A stretch of DNA of 64,000 bases from CAWBQO01 sp963790965 (lineage in GTDB: Bacteria > Bacteroidota > Rhodothermia > Rhodothermales > DASSAV01): contig CAWBQO010000003.1 in the NCBI GenBank assembly GCA_963790965.1, positions 1 through 64,000 of the forward strand, in the 5' to 3' direction. A model generated the notes under the pieces. That model was not told the DNA's origin and made no database searches. It saw nothing but the letters and a program-made list of their open reading frames with translations. Shown here piece by piece: positions 23,864 to 32,931 of the stretch. Numbering within the stretch: the first letter of the stretch is position 1; the number at the start of each line of letters is the position of its first letter. The position numbers and the translations under genes are program-made.

Positions 23864-24196
23864 ATGCAAAACAAAGCAATCCTCTTTGAGGCACCGCTGG
23901 GCTTGTTGGCAAACGCGTCGAAAGCGCTCGGGCACCCGGCGCGGCTTGAAATTCTTCGCGTTCTTGGGGCTCGTGATGCCTGTGTGTGCGCCGAGATCGT
24001 CGGAGAGCTGCCGCTTGCGCAGGCGACGGTCTCCCAGCATCTAAAAGCCCTCAAGACGGCGGGGCTGATCCAGGGCGAGATCGACGGGCCGCGCGTATGC
24101 TACTGTCTCAACCGTGACGCCATCGCCGCTCTTCGCAACACGCTCGCGGCGTACTTCGATGCGCTCCTGGATGCCGGACCGGAAACCAGCTGCTGA
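23864..24196 (+). CDS. arsR: ArsR/SmtB-family arsenic-responsive repressor
   Basis: A 110-residue winged-helix repressor. The recognition helix region is PLAQATVSQHLKALKTAGLI. Cys40 and Cys42 (DACVCAEIV) match the CVC arsenite-binding site of classical ArsR; As(III) binding would release it from DNA. It heads arsR-arsC-arsM-acr3, all on the plus strand. No normal ribosome binding site precedes the ATG, consistent with a leaderless mRNA from the promoter at 23830-23858. Confidence 0.93.
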   Translation: MQNKAILFEAPLGLLANASKALGHPARLEILRVLGARDACVCAEIVGELPLAQATVSQHLKALKTAGLIQGEIDGPRVCYCLNRDAIAALRNTLAAYFDALLDAGPETSC

Positions 24197-24201
24197 ACCC
24201 G

Positions 24202-24627
24202 ATGGCGCGACTGTCCTGCCTTTTTGTTTGTACCCATAACAGCGCGCGGAGCCAGATGGCGGAGGGTCTGTTGCGCGCCCGGTACGGCGATCGTTACGAG
24301 GCGATAAGCGCAGGGACCGAGCGCGCCTTCGTTCGTCCACTTGCGCTGAGGGCGATGGAGGAGATAGGGATCGACCTGAGTGGCCACACCTCGAAGGCCA
24401 TCGCCGATCTTGGCGAGCGCTCGTTCGACGTCGTTGTCAGCGTCTGCGACAGCGCTCGCGAGGCATGTCCGTTCGTGCCGGCGCGACGCACGCTGCACCA
24501 GTCGTTTCGCGATCCGGCCACCGCCGCCGGTAGCCCTGCGGAACAACTTGCGGTCTACCGCGAGGTGCGCGACGCTCTCGCCGCCTGGATCGACGAGACG
24601 TTCGGTGATGCCGAGCCTTTCTCCTGA
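24202..24627 (+). CDS. arsC: Arsenate reductase, thioredoxin-coupled (LMW-PTPase fold)
   Basis: Reduces arsenate to arsenite in the cytosol. The 141-residue protein has the P-loop CTHNSARS with Cys10 as nucleophile, and Cys82 and Cys89 in VCDSAREAC, the same three positions used by Staphylococcus aureus ArsC for its disulfide relay to thioredoxin. The C-terminal half contains FRDPATAAGS. It starts 5 bases after arsR, so translation is probably coupled. The product, arsenite, is the substrate of the next two genes. Confidence 0.94.
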   Translation: MARLSCLFVCTHNSARSQMAEGLLRARYGDRYEAISAGTERAFVRPLALRAMEEIGIDLSGHTSKAIADLGERSFDVVVSVCDSAREACPFVPARRTLHQSFRDPATAAGSPAEQLAVYREVRDALAAWIDETFGDAEPFS

Positions 24628-24678
24628 GGCCGCTATAGCCGACACTCCTTTCTTCACTGCCCCTACCGTTCGTCGACA

Positions 24679-25461
24679 ATGAACACTGTCCCCATGCATC
24701 CTCTCGACAAGACCATTCGCGACTCTGTGCGCGACAAGTATGCCGCCGTTGCGCGCGGCGAGAACCTGACATGTTGCGGGAGCAGCGGCGTCACCGAGAC
24801 GATAAACATGATCGGCGAGTCCTACGACGGGGTGGAGGGTTACGTCGCCGACGCCGATCTCAAGCTGGGCTGCGGCGTTCCGGTTGAGCATGCGAAGCTG
24901 GAGCGGGGACAGACGGTTCTCGACCTCGGCTCCGGTGCGGGGATCGACGCCTTTGTCGCGCGGCAGATCGTGGGCGAGAGCGGTCACGTCATAGGCGTGG
25001 ACTTTACGCCCGAGATGATTCAGAAGGCGCGGGAGAATGCGAGTATGCTGGAGTACGGTAACGTGGAGTTCCGACTCGGCGACATAGAGGCCATCCCTGT
25101 CGAAGATGCTTCCGTGGACGTGATCATCTCGAACTGCGTACTGAATCTCGTGCCGAACAAGGCGCAGGCTTTTGCCGAGATGAACCGCGCATTGCGCCCG
25201 GGTGGGCACTTCTGCGTGTCGGACATTGTGAGCCGCGGCGGCATGGCGGACGAAATGCGGTCGTCCGTGGAGCTTTACGCCGGCTGCGTAGCGGGTGCCG
25301 TTGAGCAGGAGGAGTACCTTGCCGTAATACGTTCCGGCGGCTTCGACGAGGTTGAAGTCGTTGCCGAGCGGCCGATCGAGCTTCCGGAATCGCTACTTCC
25401 CCCCGATTCGCGGACCCCCATCTGGAGCGTCACGGTCCGGGGTATTCGCCCGTTAAATTGA
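24679..25461 (+). CDS. arsM: Arsenite S-adenosylmethionine methyltransferase
   Basis: Methylates arsenite to volatile or less toxic methyl-arsenicals. The 260-residue protein has the SAM-binding LDLGSGAGIDAFVARQIVG, then VIGVDFTPEMI, and the conserved cysteines at about 32-33 (LTCCGSSG), 65 (KLGCGVP), 153 (ISNCVLNLVP) and 203 (YAGCVAGA). The last three fit the As(III)-binding triad of the family. It lies 51 bases after arsC and before the efflux gene, so the operon covers reduction, methylation and export. Confidence 0.93.
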   Translation: MNTVPMHPLDKTIRDSVRDKYAAVARGENLTCCGSSGVTETINMIGESYDGVEGYVADADLKLGCGVPVEHAKLERGQTVLDLGSGAGIDAFVARQIVGESGHVIGVDFTPEMIQKARENASMLEYGNVEFRLGDIEAIPVEDASVDVIISNCVLNLVPNKAQAFAEMNRALRPGGHFCVSDIVSRGGMADEMRSSVELYAGCVAGAVEQEEYLAVIRSGGFDEVEVVAERPIELPESLLPPDSRTPIWSVTVRGIRPLN

Positions 25462-25585
25462 GCGCCCTGGAGCATGGACGAGCGTAGATTGTCGTCGCGC
25501 GTCTTCCCGGCTCCGTCAGCTGCCGGGCTGGGGCGGGAATCGCTCGTTGCTTTATTCTCCGTCAGAAAGGGCATCTCGTCGTAAC

Positions 25586-26749
25586 ATGCCTATTAATATG
25601 TCCGACACCCTTATGATTTCGGAAAGGCCGTCGAAGGCTGCAGATATCCGACCTGTCGCCCCGGGCGTCCCGCCGGTGGCCGACGCGCCCGATGCGCGGC
25701 AGGGCAAGAAACTTGATTTTTTTGCGCGGTATCTCAGTCTCTGGGTAGCGCTCTGCATCGTGGCCGGTGTGGCGCTGGGGCAGCTCATTCCGGGAGTGCC
25801 GGGCGTTCTCGGACGCATGACCCTGGCTCAGGTGAATCTGCCGATCGCCGTACTCATCTGGGCGATGATCTTCCCGATGATGCTGCAAATTGATTTCCGC
25901 AGCGTCCTCGGCGTTCGTCGGCAGCCGAAAGGGCTAACGGTCACGCTCGTGACCAACTGGCTCCTGAAGCCCTTCTCAATGTTTGCCCTGGCGTGGCTCT
26001 TTCTGAAAGTAGTATTTGCTCCCTTCATTGCGCCGGGACTCTCAAGTGAGTATCTGGCCGGTGCCATCCTCCTGGGTGCTGCGCCGTGCACGGCCATGGT
26101 GTTCGTCTGGAGCTATATGACGAAAGGCGACGCGGCATACACGCTCGTGCAAGTGGCCGTCAACGACCTGGTCATGCTCGTAGCCTTTGCACCCATCGTC
26201 GCCCTGCTGCTCGGCGTGAGCAACGTCGTAGTACCGATGGATACGCTTCTGTTATCTGTGGGTCTCTACATCGTGATTCCGCTTGCAATGGGCGTGATCG
26301 TGCGAACAATGCTCATCCGCAGGCGCGGCGGCGAGTGGTTCGAAGAGGTCTTCCTAAAGAAGCTGGATCCGGTGACGATCGTGGGCCTTCTGCTGACTCT
26401 GGTACTTCTGTTCTCCTTCCAGGGTGAAACGATCCTCCGGAACCCGCTCCATATTCTGCTGATCGCTGTGCCGCTCACCATCCAGACGGTTTTCGTGTTT
26501 GCGTTCGCCTATGGATGGGCTTTCCTGTGGCGGGTGCCGCATGCAGTGGCCGGGCCCGCCGGTCTCATCGGCGCGAGCAATTTCTTCGAACTGGCCGTTG
26601 CGGCGGCCATTGCCCTGTTCGGAGTTACCAGCGGTGCGGCGCTGGCCACGGTCGTCGGTGTGCTGATCGAGGTGCCGTTGATGCTGGCGCTCGTGAGCGT
26701 CGTCAACCGTACGAGAGGAGCGTTTGCGGCGCGCATCTCGACCGCATAG
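25586..26749 (+). CDS. arsB: ACR3-family arsenite efflux permease
   Basis: An inner-membrane carrier that expels arsenite. The protein is about 387 residues with ten predicted helices after a hydrophilic N-terminus of some 40 residues. Diagnostic blocks: PIAVLIWAMIFPMMLQIDF, the conserved Cys in LLGAAPCTAMVFVWSYMTKGD, NDLVMLVAFAP and IGASNFFELAVAAAIALFG. I chose ATG 25586; 25598 is equally possible. The gene may be called acr3 or arsB. It ends 25 bases before the convergent MMPL exporter gene. Confidence 0.93.
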   Translation: MPINMSDTLMISERPSKAADIRPVAPGVPPVADAPDARQGKKLDFFARYLSLWVALCIVAGVALGQLIPGVPGVLGRMTLAQVNLPIAVLIWAMIFPMMLQIDFRSVLGVRRQPKGLTVTLVTNWLLKPFSMFALAWLFLKVVFAPFIAPGLSSEYLAGAILLGAAPCTAMVFVWSYMTKGDAAYTLVQVAVNDLVMLVAFAPIVALLLGVSNVVVPMDTLLLSVGLYIVIPLAMGVIVRTMLIRRRGGEWFEEVFLKKLDPVTIVGLLLTLVLLFSFQGETILRNPLHILLIAVPLTIQTVFVFAFAYGWAFLWRVPHAVAGPAGLIGASNFFELAVAAAIALFGVTSGAALATVVGVLIEVPLMLALVSVVNRTRGAFAARISTA

Positions 26750-26774
26750 GTTCTTCGCCGCTCCGGAGGTGGCC

Positions 26775-29123
26775 TCACGTATGGCGGTCGTCACCAACGG
26801 CGGGCCCTTGACTCGGGGGAGCGAAGCGGAACAGCAGCGCAGGGAGCAAGAGCAGGTTTGCGAGGAGGGCGGCTCCGAGCGTAAGCGCCGTCAGCGCGCC
26901 CATCGTGACGGTGCCGCCGAAGGATGAAAAAGTAAAGACGAGGAAGCCCGCCATCAGCACCAGCGAGGTGAAGAGAATGGCCTTGCCCGTCTCCCGGAGC
27001 GTCACGCGCACGGCCATGTCGGAGTCGAGCCCTGTTTTTCGGAGGAGCCGATACTTGGAAAGGAAATGTATGGTGTCGTCGACGGCGATGCCGAAGGCAA
27101 GGGAGAAGATGAGCGCCGTGCTCGGCTTGAGATGAATACCGGCTAAGCCCATGGCACCTCCCACGAGAATGAGCGGGATGATGTTCGGGATCAGGCTGAT
27201 CAGGGTAAGCGGAAAGGAGCGAAAGAGCACGGCCATGATGCCGGAGATTATCAGAAGCGCCAGTCCGAGGCTCAGAATGAGGTTGCGAACGAGGCTTTCT
27301 CCCGACCGGGTGACGGTTATCGCCGTGCCCGCCACGGTTACGTCAAACCGGTCCGGCGGAAACGCCGCTTCCGCGCGCAGCCTGACCGAGTCGATGAGCG
27401 CGTTCATGTGGGTCGTGCCGATGTCGCGCACGCCCAGAAAGACGCGGGTGGACGTGAACGTCGAGTCTACCACGCGCGGAATGTTGCGCATGAGCGTGCT
27501 CTGCGCCGTGCCTCCCGCCACCGAGCGCAAGGCCGTCTGCAGGAAGGGCAGCTCGTAGGTGGACGGCAGACGGTACGCCTTCGGGTTGCCGCCGAAGTAC
27601 GCCTGGTTGGCCACCTTCACGAGGTCTGCCGTGGAGAGCGCCCGCGTGACCGGCGGGAGCGCCATAAGCTCCGACTGCAGCCGCTCGATGCGGCGGAGGT
27701 TGGCGATGGTTCTGAACTGCCCCGGCTTCTTCGCGTCGATCACAACTTCGAGTGGCAAGATGCCGCCGAAATTGTCTTCAAACACGGCGAGATCGCGGCG
27801 AAGCGGATCGTCCGTGCGGAAATCCGAGAAAGCGAAAATGTCCGAGGAGAGGCGTGTCGCGCCCAGCACACCGGCCGCGGCGATAATGCCGGCGGCAATC
27901 ATGATCCCGAGTTTGTGCCGCTCGATGCGGCCCGCCAAGTGGTCAAAGAAACGTGCAAAACGGTCGTTTGTGGCGAGCGCGGCCGTCTCCATGGAAGGCG
28001 GCCGGAGCACGCCGAATGCAATTGGAATGACCGTGATCGCCAGCACGTAGAGCAGCATGATGCCCGCCCCGGCAAAGATGCCGAACGTGCTGAGGAGCGG
28101 CGAACCGGACAGAATCAGCACCCAGAATCCGATAGCCGTTGTGAGACATGTTAGAAAGGTGGCCATGCCAACCGTTTCTATGGTCCGGATCACGGCGTCG
28201 CGGGCGGAGCCGAGCCGCTGGTACTCGTCGAAAAACTTCGTGCAGAGATGAATGCCCGTGGCCATGCCGATGATCACAATGAGCGCGGGCAGCGCGGCCG
28301 AGACGATGTTGAGCTTCTGGCCAAAGAGCGAAAAGAGACCGATGGTCCACAAGATGCCAAGCACCACCACGACCGCTGGCAGCAGCACGGCCCGCCAGGA
28401 GCGAAACGTGACATACAAAAAGAAGAGGGAAATGAGAATCGCAAGCCCTGCGAACAACGGCGACTCGCGGGTGACCCGCCGCGCGTACTCCGTCCGCAAA
28501 TAGGGGAAACCGGCAAAGGCAAGCGTGCCGGGAAGCGGCTCCAGCGCAGCTTCGATGGAGTCCACGAGGGCGACGCGCTCCGGCGTGTCGTTGAAGGCGG
28601 CATTGACCTTGATGAGCATTCCGGCGCGCCGGCCGTCGCTCGAGAGCAAGAGCCGTCTCAGGAATGGCTGCCCCTGAAATCGCATGCGCGTAGCAGAAGA
28701 GTCGAGGCCGGGCTGGTAAAGAGGCTGCGGCGCAAAGTCTTTGCCCGATCGGGTAAGGAACGGCACGTTCGTAAGGCTCAGTACGTAATCGACGCCCTTG
28801 TAGCCGCTGATGGCTCCGACCGCCCTGTCGAGCGGCTCCAGAAAGGCGGGATCATACGGGCTGACGTCGCTGAAGACGACGTAAAGAATGGACTGCGTCT
28901 GGCCGAACTGTTCCTGTAGTCGCCTCAGGTCTATGAGTTCTTGCGAATCGGCGGACATGAAATTGCCGGCCGACTGATCCGTGCGGACCTGGAAAGCCCA
29001 GTACCCCAGAAAGACGGTGATGACCACCAGCGCGCCAACGATGAGTGACGTTCTCTCAAGAATGTAGTGGGCGAGGCGCGTCCAGAAAGGCATAATCGGC
29101 GAGGCAAAAAGAGGATGCGGCAT
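26775..29123 (-). CDS. MMPL/RND-superfamily exporter
   Basis: A 782-residue inner-membrane protein with the two-fold RND layout: helix 1 at about residues 25-45, a large periplasmic loop (SAGNFMSADSQELIDLRRLQ), helices 2-6 (SLFFLYVTFRSWRAVLLPA, IGMATGIHLCTKFFDEYQRL, AIGFWVLILSGSPLLSTFG), a second loop, and helices 8-12 with FGIAVDDTIHFLSKYR. The GIAVDDTIHFLSKY motif marks the hydrophobe/lipid-exporting MMPL branch. No membrane-fusion or outer-membrane partner gene is next to it. Substrate unknown. It is divergent from the galactokinase-like gene and convergent with the arsenite permease gene. Confidence 0.87.
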   Translation of the reverse strand: MPHPLFASPIMPFWTRLAHYILERTSLIVGALVVITVFLGYWAFQVRTDQSAGNFMSADSQELIDLRRLQEQFGQTQSILYVVFSDVSPYDPAFLEPLDRAVGAISGYKGVDYVLSLTNVPFLTRSGKDFAPQPLYQPGLDSSATRMRFQGQPFLRRLLLSSDGRRAGMLIKVNAAFNDTPERVALVDSIEAALEPLPGTLAFAGFPYLRTEYARRVTRESPLFAGLAILISLFFLYVTFRSWRAVLLPAVVVVLGILWTIGLFSLFGQKLNIVSAALPALIVIIGMATGIHLCTKFFDEYQRLGSARDAVIRTIETVGMATFLTCLTTAIGFWVLILSGSPLLSTFGIFAGAGIMLLYVLAITVIPIAFGVLRPPSMETAALATNDRFARFFDHLAGRIERHKLGIMIAAGIIAAAGVLGATRLSSDIFAFSDFRTDDPLRRDLAVFEDNFGGILPLEVVIDAKKPGQFRTIANLRRIERLQSELMALPPVTRALSTADLVKVANQAYFGGNPKAYRLPSTYELPFLQTALRSVAGGTAQSTLMRNIPRVVDSTFTSTRVFLGVRDIGTTHMNALIDSVRLRAEAAFPPDRFDVTVAGTAITVTRSGESLVRNLILSLGLALLIISGIMAVLFRSFPLTLISLIPNIIPLILVGGAMGLAGIHLKPSTALIFSLAFGIAVDDTIHFLSKYRLLRKTGLDSDMAVRVTLRETGKAILFTSLVLMAGFLVFTFSSFGGTVTMGALTALTLGAALLANLLLLPALLFRFAPPSQGPAVGDDRHT

Positions 29124-29324
29124 GAACCGGCGAAGAAATGTAAGGTAGCATTCGCCTCGTTTATCGACCGCTCAGACTTTCGTAGAGACCAAACGCATTT
29201 CGGAGAGTGCTTCAGCCGCCGGGGTTGGTATATTATCGCACTGTTACACACCCGCAGGATGGATTGTAGGGACTGGCTTGCACGTGAGCGGCCACCCGCT
29301 TGCCTGCGAGAGCCGCAACTATTC

Positions 29325-30548
29325 ATGATGCCAGACCCTCCTCAGCGCAAGACCGCCTCCTCGTCCGCCATGGCCCGGCCGTTTCTGCGCACGCTTGACC
29401 GGATGCAGGAGCAGTCGCAGTTGGCCAAGGAAGCCTTGCTCGAGCGGGTGCGCGATCTGCTCGACCGGCGGCTCAAGGGCGACCCCGGACCTGTCGAGGC
29501 CGTGTTCGTTCCGGCACCGCTCGGCCTGATGAGCGAGCACACGCACTTCTTTAACGGGTTCTCGCTCCACCTGCTGCTGCCCGTCGGGGTTGCCGTAGCC
29601 CTTCGCCGAACGTCGGGCAGGGAGCGGATCTGCATAGACGGCACGGACGAAATCTACGTCATTGGCGAACGCGCCGTCGCGGAACTCCCGGCGCGCGTCC
29701 GGCTCGTACACGAAGCGCTGTCGGGCTTTTGTCCGGAGTGCCGCTTCGACGCGAGCGTCTGCTGGAGCCTTCCCGAAAGCTGCACGGACGCCTACGCCGC
29801 CGCTCTGACGGTCGCGGCCGGACGAGCGACCAATTTGCTCAGCGGCACGCGCTCACCGGAAGACAGCGTCGGGATGGCGACGGCGGCCGTCGAGCGCGCG
29901 CTCAACAGGCCCTTCAGCATTGCTTACGCGCTCGCTGCGAACGTCGGCACCGAGGACCAGTTCGCGCTCGTGGACGTGGAGACGCGCGAGCATCTGCCGC
30001 TCGACGCCCCTTCGCGGGACGTGCTCGGGTGGGGCTGCATTACCGCGCCCTGGATTCCGCCTCCGGACGCGGGCGAGGTGCGCAAGCGCCTGACGAACAC
30101 GGAAAAGGCTCTCGCGACGCTGCATCAGAAAGGATTTTCCGACACGGAGACTTTCCGCGAACTGGAACACCGGGATCTCCAGCGCGCCCTCGATGCGGCA
30201 CCGGCGCGATTCCGGCCGCTCGTTCGTTTTCTCGTGGGGGAAAACCGCCGCGTGCAGAAGATCGTTGCAGCTGTTCAGCGAAAGGACTGGCAGATGTTCG
30301 GCGCGCTGCTGCTGATGTCGCATAACGCCCGCCGGGCCGAACTGGACACAACCTCCCCGGAGGCGGACCTGTGCGTCCATGTCGCGGAGCGCATGACGGC
30401 AGACGGCATCTACGGTGCCACCATGACCGGGTCGGCCGGGTGCGTCTTTGTTGCAGGGCAGCCGTTCGTCGTACCCGGCTGCCTGGACCGCATCCAGGCC
30501 GAGATGCGCACGAGGCTTGGTGGCGAACCGACTGCTTTTCTCATCTGA
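29325..30548 (+). CDS. Divergent galactokinase-like GHMP-family protein
   Basis: A protein of about 407 residues related to galactokinase but altered at key sites. The family signature GRxNLIGEHxDYN appears as PLGLMSEHTHFFNGF. The GHMP phosphate-binding loop, normally Gly/Ser-rich, reads PESCTDAYAAALTVAAG. The C-terminal part is better kept: VGENRRVQKIVAAVQ, SHNARRAELDTTSPEAD and GIYGATMTGSAGC. It may have a changed substrate or no kinase activity. The start is uncertain: ATG 29325 is my choice, with 29259 and 29371 as options. It lies 47 bases before moxR and about 1.1 kb before hprK on the same strand, suggesting one transcript. Confidence 0.72.
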   Translation: MMPDPPQRKTASSSAMARPFLRTLDRMQEQSQLAKEALLERVRDLLDRRLKGDPGPVEAVFVPAPLGLMSEHTHFFNGFSLHLLLPVGVAVALRRTSGRERICIDGTDEIYVIGERAVAELPARVRLVHEALSGFCPECRFDASVCWSLPESCTDAYAAALTVAAGRATNLLSGTRSPEDSVGMATAAVERALNRPFSIAYALAANVGTEDQFALVDVETREHLPLDAPSRDVLGWGCITAPWIPPPDAGEVRKRLTNTEKALATLHQKGFSDTETFRELEHRDLQRALDAAPARFRPLVRFLVGENRRVQKIVAAVQRKDWQMFGALLLMSHNARRAELDTTSPEADLCVHVAERMTADGIYGATMTGSAGCVFVAGQPFVVPGCLDRIQAEMRTRLGGEPTAFLI

Positions 30549-30595
30549 CGGCTGAACGACCGCGTCCGCCATCCTCATTGTTTGACTGGTAAACT

Positions 30596-31591
30596 ATGGC
30601 TTCCTTTGACATTGCCCTTGTAAACGACCGCATCGCGCAGGAGAGTGCCTTCGTTGATAGTCTCCTGCAAGAGATAGGACAGGTTGTGGTAGGGCAGCAG
30701 TACATGATCGAGCGACTGCTCATCGGGCTTCTCGGCGGCGGGCACGTGCTGCTCGAAGGCGTGCCCGGCCTTGCAAAGACGCTTACCGTCAGCACGCTTG
30801 CAGGGGCCATCGGCACGCGGTTTCAGCGGATTCAGTTTACGCCCGATCTCCTGCCCGCCGATCTGCTCGGCACGCTGATCTACAATCAAAAGGAGGGTAC
30901 CTTCGTCATCAAGAAGGGGCCTATTTTCGCGCACATCGTCCTGGCCGACGAAATAAACCGCTCGCCCGCCAAGGTGCAGAGCGCGCTCCTGGAAGCGATG
31001 CAGGAGCGACAGGTCACCATCGGCGAAACGACGTTCCCGCTTCACGAACCGTTTCTCGTTCTCGCGACGCAGAACCCGATCGAACAGGAAGGCACCTATC
31101 CGCTGCCTGAGGCGCAGGTCGACCGGTTCATGCTCAAGATCAAGGTCGGCTATCCGTCGCGCGAGCAGGAGCTGGAGATCATGCGGCGCATGGCGCGCAC
31201 CGGAAATCGGCCCGAGGTGCGCCCGGTCGTTCAGCCTGAACAAATCCTCTCCGCGCGGGCCGTATTGAACGAGCTGTACATCGACGTGCGGGTGGAGCAG
31301 TACATTGTCGACCTCGTCATGGCGACCCGCGAACCGGCCAAGTACCGGCTCTCCAGTCTCGGCCCCCTCATCGAGTACGGCGCTTCGCCGCGAGCGACGA
31401 TCAACCTGAACCTTGCCGCTCGTGCCCACGCTTTTCTTCGCCACCGGGCGTATGTTACGCCGGAAGACGTCCGCGCCATTGCGCTGGACGTGCTTCGCCA
31501 CCGTGTTGCCGTGTCCTACGAAGCCGAAGCGGAAAGCATGACGAGTGACCATATCGCCGAGAAGATTTTGCAAGCCGTAGAAGTGCCGTGA
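30596..31591 (+). CDS. MoxR-family AAA+ ATPase
   Basis: A 331-residue chaperone-like ATPase. Motifs: Walker A LLEGVPGLAKT, FTPDLLPADLLGT, Walker B IVLADEINRSPAKVQSALLE, sensor 1 VLATQNPIEQEGTYPLPEAQ and arginine-rich LPEAQVDRFMLK. MoxR proteins usually work with VWA proteins (and DUF58 proteins) to mature enzymes or envelope factors. None follows here; the VWA protein at 11431 is 19 kb away. It sits between the galactokinase-like gene and hprK with gaps of 47 and 45 bases. Confidence 0.92.
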   Translation: MASFDIALVNDRIAQESAFVDSLLQEIGQVVVGQQYMIERLLIGLLGGGHVLLEGVPGLAKTLTVSTLAGAIGTRFQRIQFTPDLLPADLLGTLIYNQKEGTFVIKKGPIFAHIVLADEINRSPAKVQSALLEAMQERQVTIGETTFPLHEPFLVLATQNPIEQEGTYPLPEAQVDRFMLKIKVGYPSREQELEIMRRMARTGNRPEVRPVVQPEQILSARAVLNELYIDVRVEQYIVDLVMATREPAKYRLSSLGPLIEYGASPRATINLNLAARAHAFLRHRAYVTPEDVRAIALDVLRHRVAVSYEAEAESMTSDHIAEKILQAVEVP

Positions 31592-31636
31592 ATCTGCGCC
31601 GGACCATCGTTTCAATCCCAAAGCCGACCTGATTGT

Positions 31637-32653
31637 ATGCCCCACACGCCCAAGACCTTTGCCAAGGAGTCTGTGACCATCTCGTTTATGGTCGAGCAGC
31701 TTAGAGAGCGCGTCGGCATAGAGCTGGAGGCGGTGAACGCCGCCGACGCCTCGAAGCGCTCGGTTCGCGAAAGCAATCTGCACCGGCCCGGCCTTGCACT
31801 GGCGGGGTACATCGACCTCTTTACTTTTGACCGGGTGCAGGTGCTCGGAAATACAGAGACCCAGTACCTGGACCACCTTTCGGAAACAGGCAGACGCGCC
31901 GCGTTCGACAATCTCGTTCAGTTTGCGATCCCGTGCATCATCCTTACTGAAAACAACCACCTCAGGGAAGACCTCGTCGCGATGGCGACCGAGCGGGGCG
32001 TGCCCGTCTACCGCACCTCGGAGCCGTCCACCAAGTTCATGGCGCTCCTGCGCGATTTCTTGAACGACCAGTTTGCGCCGCAGCAAACCGTCCACGGCTC
32101 GCTCGTGGATGTATACGGCACGGGGCTGCTGCTTATCGGAAAGGCCGGCATCGGTAAGAGTGAAGTTTCCCTCGACCTCATCGAGCGGGGACACCGCCTG
32201 GTGGCCGATGACGTGGTGATCGTCACGAAGAAGGAGGAGCAGATCCTTATCGGCGCGGGCACGGATCTCGTCCAGCATTTCATGGAAATACGCGGACTTG
32301 GGCTTGTCGACATACGCGCCATGTTCGGCATTCGCGCCATTCGTTTTCAGAAGCGCGTGGAGGTTGTGGTCAACATGCAATTGTGGGAAAACGCCGAAGA
32401 GTACACCCGCGTCGGCATGGTCGATGAGGTTTATTCGATCATGGGCGTAGAACTGCCGATGGTAAAACTGCCCATCACGCCGGGCAAAAACGTAACGGTG
32501 ATCTGCGAGGTCATTGCCATGAACCACCTCCTGCGCCACTACGGATATGACCCTGCCGAGGTGTTTGCTGCGCGCCTCTCGGAGCGCATTCGTCGCAAGG
32601 GTTCGGCCGTTCCGCTGCGCGGCATCGAGTATTTCGAGCACGATTACGAATAA
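31637..32653 (+). CDS. hprK: HPr kinase/phosphorylase
   Basis: Phosphorylates or dephosphorylates a serine of HPr in carbon regulation. The 338-residue protein has the N-terminal MurF-like domain (residues 1-140), His153 (TVHGSLVDVYG), P-loop GKAGIGKSE at 168-176, DDVV, and the HprK signature MEIRGLGLVDIRAMFG at about 218-233, followed by PGKNVTVICEVIAMNHLLR. A full sugar phosphotransferase system is often absent in this phylum; none is in this window. Confidence 0.93.
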   Translation: MPHTPKTFAKESVTISFMVEQLRERVGIELEAVNAADASKRSVRESNLHRPGLALAGYIDLFTFDRVQVLGNTETQYLDHLSETGRRAAFDNLVQFAIPCIILTENNHLREDLVAMATERGVPVYRTSEPSTKFMALLRDFLNDQFAPQQTVHGSLVDVYGTGLLLIGKAGIGKSEVSLDLIERGHRLVADDVVIVTKKEEQILIGAGTDLVQHFMEIRGLGLVDIRAMFGIRAIRFQKRVEVVVNMQLWENAEEYTRVGMVDEVYSIMGVELPMVKLPITPGKNVTVICEVIAMNHLLRHYGYDPAEVFAARLSERIRRKGSAVPLRGIEYFEHDYE

Positions 32654-32755
32654 ACGCGCCGCGGCTAAATTATGAACTTTTGCCCGGGCGGCACGGGTTC
32701 AGCGCCTTTCGGCCCGTTCTTTTCTCCACATTCCGTCTGAGAAGCACACTGCGCA

Positions 32756-32784
32756 TTGACAGCTTGCCCGCTCACCGGTATATT
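32756..32784 (+). promoter_or_regulatory. Sigma-70-type promoter of the M23 peptidase gene
   Basis: A perfect -35 TTGACA (32756-32761), a 17-bp spacer and -10 TATATT (32779-32784). Transcription would start near 32791, giving a leader of about 140 bases before the ATG at 32932. It is the clearest consensus promoter in the window and suggests the peptidase gene is transcribed separately from hprK. Confidence 0.75.
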
Positions 32785-32931
32785 CACGTCGATTCTCGGT
32801 AATTCAGAACCGGGGCCGGAGGGGTGTTCGGCGTGCTGCCGATGGTAGGGGACGCTTCTCGACTGGCCGTCCCGTATGGATTCGGTTGGCAGTAGTTCAA
32901 GCCAAGCCTGGTAACAAGAAGACGGATTCGC

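Noticed and set aside
23541..23912. Minus-strand coding sequence of 123 codons between pgk and arsR
   Set aside because: It runs across two terminator hairpins and the arsR promoter, has mixed composition and no motif; a non-coding transcript is more plausible.
30575..32641. Minus-strand open frame of 688 codons opposite moxR and hprK
   Set aside because: Same antisense artefact; spans two well-supported genes and shows no recognisable domain.
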